Shown here piece after piece: positions 41,235 through 50,747 of a stretch of 64,000 nt of DNA. Each line of letters starts with the position of its first letter. Position 1 is the first letter of the stretch. Below the pieces are notes generated by a model. The model did no database searches, was not told the origin of the DNA, and saw only the letters and a list, made by a program, of their open reading frames with translations. Source of the stretch: CAYRJD01 sp965247395. GTDB taxonomy: Bacteria; Actinomycetota; Acidimicrobiia; Acidimicrobiales; Poriferisodalaceae. The stretch covers positions 744,001 through 808,000 of the forward strand of contig OZ252012.1 of the NCBI GenBank assembly GCA_965247395.1. The letters run 5' to 3'. Made by a program: the position numbers and the translations under genes.

Positions 41235-42125
41235 CTATTTTGCCCTGTTTTGGGGTGTGTTGCCAGATTTTAGTGTGGCGGAGCCTGGGCTCTTGGTGTC
41301 TGAATCTGCTGCAGTTGCGTAAAGCGCTCGAACCTCGGCCAGCGTTAACCGTCGGCTTTCACCCGGCGCTAAGTCTTGGCTGAGCGGGCCGATGCGAGTC
41401 CTTACCAAACGCTGTACGCGATGCCCAACGGCCTCGCACATACGCCGAATTTGTCGGTTTCGCCCTTCGTAAATCACTATCGACAACACACCATCTTGGC
41501 GTTGAGAGACGCGTGCCGGTGCAGTCAAACCGTCATCTAACTCCACTCCTTCACGAAGCTTTCGCAAGGCGGTGCGATTAGGCCTGCCTTGTACGTGCAC
41601 CAGATATTCCTTGGCAACACCATGTGACGGATGCGTGAGCAAGTGAGTTAGTTCACCATCGTTGGTAACGATGATGGCGCCTTCCGAATCAGCGTCTAGC
41701 CGACCCACCGGAAAAAGTCGTTGTGAAAGCTGGTGTGAATTCACGACAAGATCCACCACCGTTGGTCGACCTTGCGGGTCACTTGCGGTACTCACCACAC
41801 CGGTTGGTTTGTTGACCAGGTAATGGACGGTTGTCTCCGGGTTTGTCAGGCGAACACCATCGACCTCTATGCGATCGTTCCAAGTTGCTTGATCACCTAG
41901 CTCAGCAATGGAGCCGTTGACTGTTACTTGTCCCGCGTAGATCAGATCTTCACAGGCGCGGCGGCTAGCGAGCCCGGCGGCGGCCATGAGCTTTTGCAGC
42001 CGAACCGGTGTTGGGGTTAGTTCGCTGTGAACCCGCTCGGGTGATCGTTCCGGATCTCCATCACCATCACCAGAGGCAGGGTCAGGGGCAGGGTCAGGCG
42101 ATGTCGTCGGCGGCAAGGCGATCAA
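41235..42125 (-). CDS. rluB: ribosomal large-subunit pseudouridine synthase RluB-type
   Basis: 296 residues. The S4 RNA-binding domain is at about 42-85 (RLQKLMAAAGLASRRACEDLI). The catalytic aspartate is in the motif FPVGRLDADSEGAIIVTNDG near 137-156, and GRNRQIRRMCEAVGH near 217 is conserved. The predicted target is U2605-type positions in 23S rRNA helix 93. Start is TTG 42125 (alternative TTG 42116), 32 bp inside the scpB 3' end. The N-terminal 30 residues are Asp/Pro/Ala/Gly-rich and partly made of a 12-bp repeat. Order scpA-scpB-rluB is conserved in actinobacteria. Confidence 0.92.
   Translation of the reverse strand: MIALPPTTSPDPAPDPASGDGDGDPERSPERVHSELTPTPVRLQKLMAAAGLASRRACEDLIYAGQVTVNGSIAELGDQATWNDRIEVDGVRLTNPETTVHYLVNKPTGVVSTASDPQGRPTVVDLVVNSHQLSQRLFPVGRLDADSEGAIIVTNDGELTHLLTHPSHGVAKEYLVHVQGRPNRTALRKLREGVELDDGLTAPARVSQRQDGVLSIVIYEGRNRQIRRMCEAVGHRVQRLVRTRIGPLSQDLAPGESRRLTLAEVRALYATAADSDTKSPGSATLKSGNTPQNRAK
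42075..42098 (-). repeat. two 12-bp GCAGGGTCAGG units at the rluB start / scpB end
   Basis: GCAGGGTCAGGG at 42075 and GCAGGGTCAGGC at 42087 encode the PDPAPDPA stretch of RluB. Confidence 0.7.
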
Positions 42126-42804
42126 TCATGTCTGCATCTAAATCCAGGTCGGCTAGCGACGGTAGATCTACCAGGCTGTTGATTCCTAGCTGCGTAAGAA
42201 ACAAATCGGTGGTTCTTAACAAGGCCGCTTTACCTGGGCCTGGGTCGCGCTCGGCTTCGGTTAAATAGCCCCTCTCGCACAAGGATCTAACGACCGCATC
42301 GGCATTCACTCCTCGAATAGCGGTGATATGTGAGCGCGAGACAGGTTGTTTGTATGCCACAACCGCCAGCGTTTCCATAGCAGCTGCTGACAGTCGCGCA
42401 GAGTTTGACTCCGACACAAAACGCCGCACAGCAGCAGTGGACTCCGCGGTTGTTTGCAAGCGGACACCACCAGCTATAAGAGCAATTTCAAAACCCCGCC
42501 CTACGGCGCGATATTCGGCTTCAAGCGCAGCGCAGGCGGCCCGAACTTCGAGCTCACTGCTGTCCACCGCCGTGGCTAACTGCCGATAAGTGACCGGTGC
42601 TTCGGCGATGAGCAGCACCGCCTCAATGTCCGAGCGCAGTTGGCGCTGCTCTGCAGTGAAGTGATCCGGTGTGGCTTCGTCCGGGCTCGGCTGGGTTGGG
42701 CTGGTCTGGTCTGGATTGGCTAGGCCTGGATCAATAAATTTGGGAGCCGATACAGGCTTATCGGGTCCGCGCAATACTCGCAGATGTGGGCGAGGTGGGG
42801 TCAT
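42094..42804 (-). CDS. scpB: segregation and condensation protein ScpB
   Basis: 236 residues, the winged-helix subunit of the SMC-ScpAB condensin. Conserved segments are LRSDIEAVLLIAEAPVTYRQLA near 55, FEIALIAGGVRLQTT near 103, LSAAAMETLAVVAYKQPVSRSHI near 138 and VRSLCERGYL near 170. The N-terminal 50 residues are Pro/Ser/Asp/Thr-rich (DQTSPTQPSPDEATPDH) and of low complexity. ATGA overlap with scpA, and 32-bp overlap with rluB. Confidence 0.94.
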   Translation of the reverse strand: MTPPRPHLRVLRGPDKPVSAPKFIDPGLANPDQTSPTQPSPDEATPDHFTAEQRQLRSDIEAVLLIAEAPVTYRQLATAVDSSELEVRAACAALEAEYRAVGRGFEIALIAGGVRLQTTAESTAAVRRFVSESNSARLSAAAMETLAVVAYKQPVSRSHITAIRGVNADAVVRSLCERGYLTEAERDPGPGKAALLRTTDLFLTQLGINSLVDLPSLADLDLDADMIDRLAADDIA

Positions 42805-43640
42805 GCTGCGAATTCGCCGGCAGCCGCGGCGATCAACGCGGCACGGCTTGCGGCGTTTTCAGCATCACCAAAGCCGTGGTCAGCTATCTCCGACAGATCA
42901 ACATTTGTAGCGTCGCTCAACCACAAGATCTCAATATCGCCAAACCGCTCTAGTTGGGTTAGCTCAACGTGTCCCAGCTTGAACAACTCAAGTAGAGCTA
43001 AGAAGTGAGCCACCACGATCACTCGATCAACAATGTGCTCGGTTAGCTCGCGAAAACTGATGCGGCCACTACCAGGCAGCTGCTGGACCAGCTCATAAGC
43101 GCACTGCTCCACCGTCTTTGGCACCGCCGCGATATGAGCGATATCAACCTTTTGCTCGGGCCGAAACGCCAACGCAGATCGCAACGCAGCAGCTATATCG
43201 GCCGGACCGACATCGGCCAACGGATCCGGTGCAGCTGACAGAAACCGCTCATCGGGGCCTGATTGGCGTTGATAGTGCCGCGCCGCTTCGCTAAGCAGCT
43301 GTCTTAAGCGGCGTGCGGCGTCAGCAAACGTGTGTCCTTCAATCAGTCTGGCCAGCGCCACATCGCGCTCTTCGTAGATAGCTAGCTCGTCCGCTAGGTC
43401 ATACTCGTTTGTTACTGGCAACAGCCTTCGTGACTTCAGTTCCACCAAGATGGCTGCCGGCACCAGGAACTGTGTGACCGGTTCGAGATTGTCCTGGTCA
43501 AGGTTTTCGATCTGCGCGCAGAATGCGTTGACAATGTCGCTGATTGCTATTTCGTACAGATCAACTTCGCTGGTCGTAACCATCTTCAACAAGACATCGA
43601 TCGGACCGGAAAAATTGCTGGCCTTCACTTCGTATTCCAC
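42801..43640 (-). CDS. scpA: segregation and condensation protein ScpA
   Basis: Kleisin subunit that bridges SMC heads. From GTG 43640 it has 279 residues and begins VEYEVKASNFSGPIDVLL, the usual start of the family (F-x-GPLDLLL). The next conserved segment is VDLYEIAISDIVNAF, and the C-terminal winged helix contains RISFRELTEHIVDRVIVVAHFLALLELFKLG. An ATG at 43682 would add 14 residues; neither start has a clear ribosome binding site. It heads the run to plsC; about 90 bp separate it from the divergent trpS. Confidence 0.94.
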   Translation of the reverse strand: MEYEVKASNFSGPIDVLLKMVTTSEVDLYEIAISDIVNAFCAQIENLDQDNLEPVTQFLVPAAILVELKSRRLLPVTNEYDLADELAIYEERDVALARLIEGHTFADAARRLRQLLSEAARHYQRQSGPDERFLSAAPDPLADVGPADIAAALRSALAFRPEQKVDIAHIAAVPKTVEQCAYELVQQLPGSGRISFRELTEHIVDRVIVVAHFLALLELFKLGHVELTQLERFGDIEILWLSDATNVDLSEIADHGFGDAENAASRAALIAAAAGEFAA

Positions 43641-43729
43641 GTAGAGACAAGGTACCCCCGCCCGCCCGTAATTTTTAGGCATTGTTGACCAGTTTTGCGG
43701 CTGACAATTCGCGCTAGACCGCTACCGTC

Positions 43730-44734
43730 TTGGCCGTGACACGCGTGCTCTCTGGTATTCAACCCACTGGTGACATTCACCTTGGCAACTACCTGGGTGC
43801 TCTGCAGCAATGGGTGCTTGACCAGCACGAGCACGACAGCTTTTATTGCGCTGTTGATCTGCACGCCATAACCATTCAGCAAGACCCGGCTGAACTGCGA
43901 TCCAAGACGCTGGAAACAATGGCAACGTTGGTGGCGATCGGGCTTGACCCCGACGTGTGCACATTGTTTGTGCAAAGCCATGTGCCTCAGCACACCGAGC
44001 TCGCATGGCTGCTCGAGTGCACAGTGTCGCTAGGCGAGCTCCGGCGCATGACGCAGTTCAAAGACAAATCTGAAAGCAAGAGCGGCAGCGGGCAAGACCA
44101 TGTATCGGCCGGTCTGTTTACCTACCCGGCCTTAATGGCGGCAGACATCTTGCTTTACGGCGCCGACCGTGTGCCAGTGGGCGATGACCAACGGCAGCAT
44201 TTGGAGTTGACGCGCGATATCGCACAACGCTTTAACAGCCGCTACGGAGAGACCTTTGTGCTGCCGGAGGCCGCTATTCCAGCGATCGGAGCACGGGTGA
44301 TGGACTTGACCGATGCCACCGCGAAGATGTCGAAGTCTTCCCAGTCGCCGCAAGGCACCGTCGGCATGTTTGATAGCCCTGCAGAAATCTCTCGCAAATT
44401 TGCGAGAGCCGTAACCGACTCTTTAGGCGAGGTGGTTTACGACCCGAACGAGCGACCAGGTGTTTCAAACCTGTTGTCGATACTCGGCGCCGCTACTGGA
44501 CGTGACCCCAGCGTCGTGGCTAAGGATTACAGCCAGTACGGACAACTGAAGTCTGACACGGCGGACGCTGTGGTTGAACTGCTTGCGCCGATTCAGACCA
44601 GGCGTGCGGAGTTGCTGGCTAACCCGGCAGAGCTTGAGCTCATGCTCGCAACCGGCGCCAACAAGGCTGAGGTGATTGCTTCGGAAACACTTAAGCACGC
44701 CAAAGATGCAATGGGATTTTTGGCGCTCAAGTAG
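43730..44734 (+). CDS. trpS: tryptophanyl-tRNA synthetase
   Basis: 334 residues, charging tRNA-Trp. The opening VLSGIQPTGDIHLGNYLGAL carries the HIGH-type motif (HLGN), followed by LLECTVSLGELRRMTQFKDKS near 91 and GDDQRQHLELTRDIA near 142. KMSKS is exact near residue 200. Start is TTG 43730 or GTG 43736 two codons later. It is a single plus-strand gene set between scpA (divergent) and the HD gene (convergent, 6 bp apart). Confidence 0.95.
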   Translation: MAVTRVLSGIQPTGDIHLGNYLGALQQWVLDQHEHDSFYCAVDLHAITIQQDPAELRSKTLETMATLVAIGLDPDVCTLFVQSHVPQHTELAWLLECTVSLGELRRMTQFKDKSESKSGSGQDHVSAGLFTYPALMAADILLYGADRVPVGDDQRQHLELTRDIAQRFNSRYGETFVLPEAAIPAIGARVMDLTDATAKMSKSSQSPQGTVGMFDSPAEISRKFARAVTDSLGEVVYDPNERPGVSNLLSILGAATGRDPSVVAKDYSQYGQLKSDTADAVVELLAPIQTRRAELLANPAELELMLATGANKAEVIASETLKHAKDAMGFLALK

Positions 44735-44740
44735 CCCGCC

Positions 44741-45370
44741 TTATCGCGCATCCTGGTCGGCGTGCAGCAACCGCTCCCCCAGCTGACGGTCAATGGTCCA
44801 GTGTTTGGGTGCTAGGTGATGCTCGGCTGCCCAAGCCACAGCAATCGGATCGCTTTGGGTCTGAGCCAGCAACATGGCTCCATGGGCTGGGTAGTCCAAC
44901 AACCGACCAAGTGCGCAGCGCCAGCCTTGGCTTGCAAAAGAAGGCTCTTGCGCCCAACGCTTTGCGGTAGCGCTAGGCACTAAGGGCTTAAGCAACGTGG
45001 CCGCTACGCGCGCACTAGCGGACTGGGGTGCTGCGACTTTGCCTATGTCGTGCAACAGAGCTGCAACGCACGCAATGCGGCACTCGGCGCTGGTTGCTGG
45101 GTCATTGCTCGCTGGGTCATTGCTCGCTGGATCGCCGTCTGGGCGATAAAAGCTCTCGACTCGTCGAGCGACCGCGATGGTGTGTGCCTGATCGGCCAAG
45201 CCAAGTTGTTGCCACAGTGCGAACTCCGACTCACTGAGCAGGCTTTGTGTCCACGCCAGATCACTCGTGGCCGGTGGCGAAGGGCGTCGCAGGGTTGCAA
45301 GCCAGCGTCTCGCCAGATGAGCTGGCCCAAACCGAGACAGGCTCAACCCAGACAAACGGCGTGGCTTCAC
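44741..45370 (-). CDS. HD-domain phosphohydrolase
   Basis: About 209 residues from GTG 45370, which overlaps the xerD TAG by one base (TAGTG); the longer frame to 45526 is antisense-like overlap inside xerD. HD signature: an early histidine region (QAHTIAVARRV near 73), then ALLHDIGKVAAP near 110. The substrate of the phosphohydrolase is unknown. A direct 15-bp repeat gives SNDPA, SNDPA in the loop between the two motifs. In mycobacteria a nudix gene occupies the slot between pyrG and xerD; here this HD gene follows xerD. Confidence 0.82.
   Translation of the reverse strand: MKPRRLSGLSLSRFGPAHLARRWLATLRRPSPPATSDLAWTQSLLSESEFALWQQLGLADQAHTIAVARRVESFYRPDGDPASNDPASNDPATSAECRIACVAALLHDIGKVAAPQSASARVAATLLKPLVPSATAKRWAQEPSFASQGWRCALGRLLDYPAHGAMLLAQTQSDPIAVAWAAEHHLAPKHWTIDRQLGERLLHADQDAR
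45096..45135 (-). repeat. two perfect 15-bp copies plus partial third in the HD gene
   Basis: GCTGGGTCATTGCTC occurs at 45096 and 45111 without mismatch, followed by a diverged GCTGGATCG. A perfect pair suggests a recent event. Confidence 0.9.
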
Positions 45371-46353
45371 TAGTAGCGCGCCCGCGGATGAGCGCTGTAA
45401 TAGGCCTGAGCCAGGCTGCGATCCGACACCGCCGTGTAACGCTGTGTGCTGGAAATGGAAGCATGACCAAGCAGTTCTTGCACGCTGCGAATGTCGGCCC
45501 CGTGTTCGAGCATGTGCGTGGCGCAAGAATGGCGCAGCACGTGTGGTGTTAGCTGGGCGGCGCTTAGCCCTGCGCGCTCACCGTGCTTGCGCACAATTAG
45601 CCACGCCCCCTGGCGCGTAAGCCGACCCCCTTTCGCACCGATGAAAATCGCTTGCGCATGATCTCTACTGGTTTGCGGCTTCACGCCTGCTAGTGCTGCT
45701 GGACGGCCAGCACCGCTCAGCCAATCCCCCAATGCCGCAGCTGCCCAGCGGCCGATCGGCACTATGCGTTCTTTGTTGCCCTTGCCCAGCACTCGCATCA
45801 GCCGGTCTGTCATGTCCACGTCGGGCAGCGACAAACCCACTAGCTCGCTGACGCGTAGCCCCATTCCGTAAAGCACTTCCAGAATGGCGCGATCGCGTCG
45901 CACCAGCGGAACGTCGCCTACTGGCGATGCCAGCAGTGCGCCGATTTGTTCTTCGGTGAGAGCGCGTGGCAGCCCGATCGGTGTCTTTGGCACATCCAAA
46001 GAACCGGCTGGGTCGTGTTCCGCTAGCTCTTCGACCACAAGGAATCGGTAGAGGCCGCGAATGGAAACCGCTGCGCGCGCAATGGTTGCGGCGGCCAGCT
46101 CGCGTTCGGTTCGCAGGTAAGCCAGGTATTGGGCAACATCGTTTTCACCGGCTGACAGCAGGCTCTTTGAACGCTCATCTAGCCAAGCGAGATAGGCAGC
46201 GATCGCTACGCGATATGCCTCAAGCGTCGAAGCCGCTCGGCCGCGTGCGCTAGCTAGCCACGCAAAGAATTCTTCCGCCTCTAGCGGAAACTCGACCGTG
46301 GTAGCACCGGTGGAAGATTTGGCAACACCGGTGGCGGGCTTAGCGGTTGGCAC
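45370..46353 (-). CDS. xerD: tyrosine recombinase XerD/XerC
   Basis: 327 residues. The N-terminal SAM-like core-binding domain is at about 22-110 (EEFFAWLASARGRAASTLEAYR). The catalytic set is Arg in YGMGLRVSELVGL near 167, HxLRH in PHVLRHSCATHMLEHGAD near 268, and a tyrosine in STQRYTAV near 306 after LLGHASIS. It resolves chromosome dimers at dif with a partner recombinase. The neighbouring pyrG upstream and scpAB nearby match the mycobacterial xerD locus. Start is GTG 46353; the first 18 residues are Ala/Thr-rich and not conserved. Confidence 0.93.
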   Translation of the reverse strand: MPTAKPATGVAKSSTGATTVEFPLEAEEFFAWLASARGRAASTLEAYRVAIAAYLAWLDERSKSLLSAGENDVAQYLAYLRTERELAAATIARAAVSIRGLYRFLVVEELAEHDPAGSLDVPKTPIGLPRALTEEQIGALLASPVGDVPLVRRDRAILEVLYGMGLRVSELVGLSLPDVDMTDRLMRVLGKGNKERIVPIGRWAAAALGDWLSGAGRPAALAGVKPQTSRDHAQAIFIGAKGGRLTRQGAWLIVRKHGERAGLSAAQLTPHVLRHSCATHMLEHGADIRSVQELLGHASISSTQRYTAVSDRSLAQAYYSAHPRARY

Positions 46354-46398
46354 TCCGACCCTTATAAGACAGTGCGTGCTAAGGCAGAGTGCTCAGCA

Positions 46399-48042
46399 TT
46401 AGGAATGCGCTGACTGGCGCGTAGGCAGCAGGTGCGGATTGCGGCCTTCGGCACGCACCATGGCTGCTGCGACCAAACCGCAAAACAGTGGCGCAGGTCT
46501 GTTTGGCCGACTGCTGAACTCGGGATGAGCCTGCGTGCCAACCCAAAACGGATGATCCTCTAGCTCGATGAACTCAGCCAGGCTGCCGTCGGGTGACATC
46601 CCTGAGCTGATCAAGCCTTTCTCGGCCATATCAGCGCTATATCTGGAGTTCACCTCAAAGCGATGACGATGACGTTCTTGCACTTGCGGTGCGCCATACA
46701 GATCAGCCACCTGTGAGCCGGGTGTTAGCTGCGCCGGATATAGACCCAGGCGCATCGTGCCACCCTTGTTGGTGACATCGCGCTGGGAATCCATGATGTC
46801 AATCACTGGGTGCGGCGTGCTTTCGTCAAACTCCGTGCTATCCGCACTCGCCAGACCCAGTCGGTTACGGCAGAACTCAATCACCATCACCTGTAAGCCG
46901 AGGCACAAACCCAAGCAGGGCACCTCATTTTCGCGTGCATATTGGACAGCCGCGATCTTGCCAGCCACACCGCGCTTGCCGAAGCCGCCTGGGATCACGA
47001 TGCCGTCTAAGTGACGCAGGGAGTCACTAGCGATTAGCTCTTCCACTCCTTCGGATTGAATCCACTCGATCTCTATACCGGCACCATGAAAGAACCCAGC
47101 ATGTCGCAACGCTTCTGCTACCGACAGGTAGGCGTCTCGCAGTTCTACGTACTTTCCGATAACCCCGATACGCACACTGCACGACGCTTGATTGATGCGG
47201 TCAAGCATCTGTAACCACTCCGTTAGATCTGGCTTTAGGTGACCCAGCCCCAGAATCGAACACACGTAGTCATCAAGACCTTCCTCGTGCAGGATCATCG
47301 GAATTTCGTAGAGGTTCGCGACATCCGGTGCGTTGGCTACCCCCGCTAGTTCGACATCACAGAGGTTGGAGATCTTTGAACGCAGGGAGTTATCAATGGG
47401 CTCTTGGCTGCGTAGCACTACCGCGTCTGGCTGAACGCCGCGGCTTCGCAACTCGGTAACAGAGTGCTGCGTGGGCTTGGTTTTTTGTTCGCCCGCTGGG
47501 CCGATGAACGGAACGAAGGTGACATGCACGTAGCAGACGTTTTCTCGTCCGACCGACAAGCGCATCTGGCGGATGGCCTCAAGAAACGGCAGGATCTCAA
47601 TGTCTCCGACGGTGCCACCCACCTCGGTAATCACCACGTCTACGTCTAGCTCGGCTAGCTGTTCTATGCGGCGCTTGATCTCATCGGTTATGTGCGGGAT
47701 TACCTGGACGGTGCCACCCAAATAGACGCCGCGCCGCTCGTCGGCCAGAACCTTTTGGTAAATGGAGCCGGTGGTGGCATTGGAATCGCGGGTGAGCTGC
47801 TCGTCGATAAAGCGCTCATAGTGCCCAAGGTCGAGATCGGTTTCGCCGCCGTCGGCTGTAACAAAAACCTCGCCGTGCTCGTATGGGTTCATCGTGCCCG
47901 GATCCACGTTGATGTACGGATCAAGCTTTTGCAGGGTGACCTTGAGGCCTCGGCACTTAAGAAGTCGGCCCAACGAGGACGCAGTGAGCCCCTTGCCCAA
48001 CGAGCTTGCAACGCCGCCGGTCACAAAGATGTGCTTGGCCAC
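46399..48042 (-). CDS. pyrG: CTP synthase
   Basis: Amidates UTP to CTP with glutamine. From GTG 48042 it has 547 residues, beginning VAKHIFVTGGVASSLGKGLTA. GGGAGAGAA lies directly upstream and supports this start over the frame opening at 48105. The synthetase domain includes DPYINVDPGTMNPYEHGEV and TEVGGTVGDIEILPF. The glutaminase domain has GGFGKRG and the nucleophile cysteine in CLGLCLGLQ. Standard family length. It follows recN by about 100 bp. Confidence 0.97.
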   Translation of the reverse strand: MAKHIFVTGGVASSLGKGLTASSLGRLLKCRGLKVTLQKLDPYINVDPGTMNPYEHGEVFVTADGGETDLDLGHYERFIDEQLTRDSNATTGSIYQKVLADERRGVYLGGTVQVIPHITDEIKRRIEQLAELDVDVVITEVGGTVGDIEILPFLEAIRQMRLSVGRENVCYVHVTFVPFIGPAGEQKTKPTQHSVTELRSRGVQPDAVVLRSQEPIDNSLRSKISNLCDVELAGVANAPDVANLYEIPMILHEEGLDDYVCSILGLGHLKPDLTEWLQMLDRINQASCSVRIGVIGKYVELRDAYLSVAEALRHAGFFHGAGIEIEWIQSEGVEELIASDSLRHLDGIVIPGGFGKRGVAGKIAAVQYARENEVPCLGLCLGLQVMVIEFCRNRLGLASADSTEFDESTPHPVIDIMDSQRDVTNKGGTMRLGLYPAQLTPGSQVADLYGAPQVQERHRHRFEVNSRYSADMAEKGLISSGMSPDGSLAEFIELEDHPFWVGTQAHPEFSSRPNRPAPLFCGLVAAAMVRAEGRNPHLLPTRQSAHS

Positions 48043-48144
48043 TTCTCTCCCTCGGGTAACTGCCAACTTACCCCGATTTTGTACTGCAACCATGCCACTA
48101 ACCATGCCACTGCGCGAGTTGCGGGCTGGCTAGTTGCTAGCTGC

Positions 48145-49782
48145 CTATTTCTCGGCTGCTGCTGCCAGTAGTTCCGAAGCATGAACACGACCGCTCGATG
48201 AGTCAGGCATACCAGCCAACATGCGCGTGAGTTCTGCGACACGCTCTTCATGGTCTAGTTCGATTACATCCGACGCCACGGTGGTGCCGTCATCGGTTTT
48301 GCGAACCGCAACATGATGACTAGCGAACGCTCCGACTTGGGGAAGATGCGTCACCACAAGCACCTGATGCTCGTCGGCCAACTGAGCCAACGAGCGACCC
48401 ACCGCCATGGCCGTTTCTCCTCCGATGCCGGCATCAACCTCATCAAAGACCAGCGTGGGTGGGCCTGCGGTCAAGACCAGTCGCAGGGCCAGCATTATCC
48501 GCGCAAGCTCTCCGCCGGATGCGACCTTGTTCAACGGCGCTGGATCTTGGCCGCGATTAGCAGCAACACGCATTTCGATTTTATCGGCGGGATCCGGTCC
48601 GTCTACCTCGACGGTGAGCTTGGCGTTAAGCATTGCCAAGGACGGAAACAACTCCGTTACCTCTGAGGCCAGCTTTGGTGCCGCCTTGTGTCTGGTTTTG
48701 GCCACCTTGGCCGCGGCCGCGGCGACTAAATCGCTGGTTTCAGCGATGGCTTTTTCTAGCTCTGCGGCTAGCACCTCGTGCTGCTCTAGCTGAGCTAAAC
48801 GAGCGCTCGCTTTTTGAGCGAACTCCAACACCTCGCTCAGCGTGTCGCCGTACTTGCGAGTCATGTCCAGCAACATCTGTCGCCGGGCGCGAGTTACAGC
48901 CAGTTTTTCCGGGTCTTCATCAATCGCATCGACCACATCACGCAGCTCTGCTGTCGAATCCGCCAACTCAGCATGAAGCGACTTAAGGCGCTCACTGATT
49001 GCTTGGAACGGTGCGCGGTCGGCCAGAGCCATCGAAGCAGCACCCAGTTTGTCTAGAGCGGAATTGTCGGAGCCGGTTGGGTCGTCGGCTAGCAACGAAC
49101 GAGCGCTATGTCCGGCTTCAATGTGAGCAACCGCATCGGCCAGGATGTCTTCTCGCTCCGCGATGGTTGCGAGCTCGTTTGGATCTTCGATATTCAGGGC
49201 TTCGATTTCGGTTATCTGAAAATTCAGAATGTCGATTTCTTGCGCGCGAGTGCGCAAGTCGCCGCCCATGTCTGCTAACTCTGATTGCAGACTCGCCAGC
49301 TTTGCGCGAGCATCTTGCAACGGGGCAAGGTTGATCTTGGCGTAGCTGTCAAGAGCTTCTCGTTGCGTGCGAGCAGCCAGCAGCGACTGATGCTGATGCT
49401 GCCCGTGCAGATCAATCAGGTTGGTACCTAGCTCTGACAGACGTGCCACGGTGACCATGGAGCCGTTTACGTATGCCCGGCTGCGGCCCGTAGCCGACAC
49501 CACCCGAGTAATCACTAGCTCGTCTTGCTCACAAGCAGATTGCCCCTGTTGTTCGCTAACGCTTTGGACTTTCGCAAAGCGGCCCTCCACCACCGCTTCT
49601 TGAGCGCCAGCACGCACCATCAACGCTTCGGCACGACCGCCAGTAAGTAGGTGCACGGCCTGCACGATCATGGTTTTGCCCGCTCCGGTCTCACCGGTTA
49701 GCACGGTCATTGAGTCGGACAACACCAAACGCGCTTGTTCAATCACTCCCAAGTTGGTGACTGATAGCTCGGCCAGCATCAA
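48145..49782 (-). CDS. recN: DNA repair protein RecN
   Basis: 545-residue SMC-like ATPase of double-strand break repair. Walker A GETGAGKT is near residue 32, the N-terminal LGVIEQARL is typical, a coiled-coil region runs from about 150 to 370, the signature ASGGELARIMLALRL is near 435 and Walker B VFDEVDAGIGG near 458, then VTHLPQVGAFA. The gene starts ATGATG, with the first ATG overlapping the nadK stop by 4 bp. Order tlyA-nadK-recN is conserved in actinobacteria. Confidence 0.95.
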   Translation of the reverse strand: MMLAELSVTNLGVIEQARLVLSDSMTVLTGETGAGKTMIVQAVHLLTGGRAEALMVRAGAQEAVVEGRFAKVQSVSEQQGQSACEQDELVITRVVSATGRSRAYVNGSMVTVARLSELGTNLIDLHGQHQHQSLLAARTQREALDSYAKINLAPLQDARAKLASLQSELADMGGDLRTRAQEIDILNFQITEIEALNIEDPNELATIAEREDILADAVAHIEAGHSARSLLADDPTGSDNSALDKLGAASMALADRAPFQAISERLKSLHAELADSTAELRDVVDAIDEDPEKLAVTRARRQMLLDMTRKYGDTLSEVLEFAQKASARLAQLEQHEVLAAELEKAIAETSDLVAAAAAKVAKTRHKAAPKLASEVTELFPSLAMLNAKLTVEVDGPDPADKIEMRVAANRGQDPAPLNKVASGGELARIMLALRLVLTAGPPTLVFDEVDAGIGGETAMAVGRSLAQLADEHQVLVVTHLPQVGAFASHHVAVRKTDDGTTVASDVIELDHEERVAELTRMLAGMPDSSSGRVHASELLAAAAEK

Positions 49783-50747
49783 CGATTGATTAATCCAAGT
49801 TTTTGCTTCAGGATTGCTTGAAAGCTTGTCTGGTCTGAAGTGACTAGCAGTGCTTGCGTGTTTGCGCGCCTGACAATGAGCGTGTCGTTCTCACTAAGCC
49901 TCGCAACACTGCGACCGTCGACCGCCAGGTTGGCCGAACGCACGCCCAGCATGCGGCAACGAATTTCGGCCTCTGGCCCCAGAATGATTGAGCGGTCAAA
50001 CAGCATGTGCGGTGCTACCGGGGTTAGCTGCAAGCAGCGATGGGTTGGTGCCACCACTGCTCCACCGGCAGAAAGACTGTAAGCGGTGGATCCGGTAGGG
50101 GTAGAGATAATTAGTCCGTCGGCCGCGTAGGTGGTGAACTCTTGTTCGTCAAAGGTGACTTCGGTGCGAATCGTGTGGCCTAGGTCTCGCTTCTCAAGAA
50201 TTACTTCGTTGAGTCCGATCCATGGGCCGAGGTCGCGGCTTTTGTCTTGGTCGGCCTGTTCTCCAGCAGCTGGGTTGCTGGTAGCTGGAGCAAGCGACGC
50301 TTCGATCATCATGCGTTGCTCGACGGGCAGTTTGTTTTCGAGCGCGAGCTGGACTGATGCTGTCATGTCATGCAGCTCAAACTCGGTGAGATATCCCAGA
50401 TGCCCGACGTTGATGCCGATCACCGGCACCTCGTGCGGGGCTAACAGGTCGAAGGCGCGCAGCATCGTGCCGTCTCCACCGACGCTTACTGCGAGATCTA
50501 TGTGAGCGCTTGCTAGCTGGTCTTTCGCTAATGCGGTAAACCCGGTTGAGTCAGCTAGTTCTTTGCCAGCGAGACCTTCGTTAGTGACAGCCTCGTTAGC
50601 AACATCTTCGTTAGCGACATCGTTGCCAAGTGAGTGGGCGTCGTCGGTTGGCAGGCATACCTCGTGGCCTTCGGCGGTGAGCCAATCAAGCAATTTCTGT
50701 ACGGCGCTGGTTCGCTCACTGTGAAACAGCACTGCGACGATGCTCAT
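49779..50747 (-). CDS. nadK: NAD kinase
   Basis: 322 residues, phosphorylating NAD to NADP. GGDGTMLRAFD near residue 91 is the catalytic GGDGT loop. NVGHLGYLTEF near 118, LNEVILEKRD near 180 and TPTGSTAYSLSAGGAVV near 216 are conserved. An insertion of about 20 residues near 45-65 is built from a 15-bp repeat (NDVANEDVANEAVTNEG in part), and another Ala/Asn/Pro linker lies near 155. ATGA overlaps with both tlyA upstream and recN downstream. Confidence 0.95.
   Translation of the reverse strand: MSIVAVLFHSERTSAVQKLLDWLTAEGHEVCLPTDDAHSLGNDVANEDVANEAVTNEGLAGKELADSTGFTALAKDQLASAHIDLAVSVGGDGTMLRAFDLLAPHEVPVIGINVGHLGYLTEFELHDMTASVQLALENKLPVEQRMMIEASLAPATSNPAAGEQADQDKSRDLGPWIGLNEVILEKRDLGHTIRTEVTFDEQEFTTYAADGLIISTPTGSTAYSLSAGGAVVAPTHRCLQLTPVAPHMLFDRSIILGPEAEIRCRMLGVRSANLAVDGRSVARLSENDTLIVRRANTQALLVTSDQTSFQAILKQKLGLINR
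50575..50619 (-). repeat. three 15-bp units in nadK
   Basis: Units with TCGTTAGYRACA core begin at 50575, 50590 and 50605; a fourth partial unit follows. On the minus strand this encodes the NDVA/NEDVA/NEAVT pentapeptides. Confidence 0.82.

Noticed and set aside
45371..45526. N-terminal 52 residues of the HD protein from the long open frame
   Set aside because: They overlap the conserved 3' catalytic end of xerD in another frame; GTG 45370 at the xerD stop is a better start.
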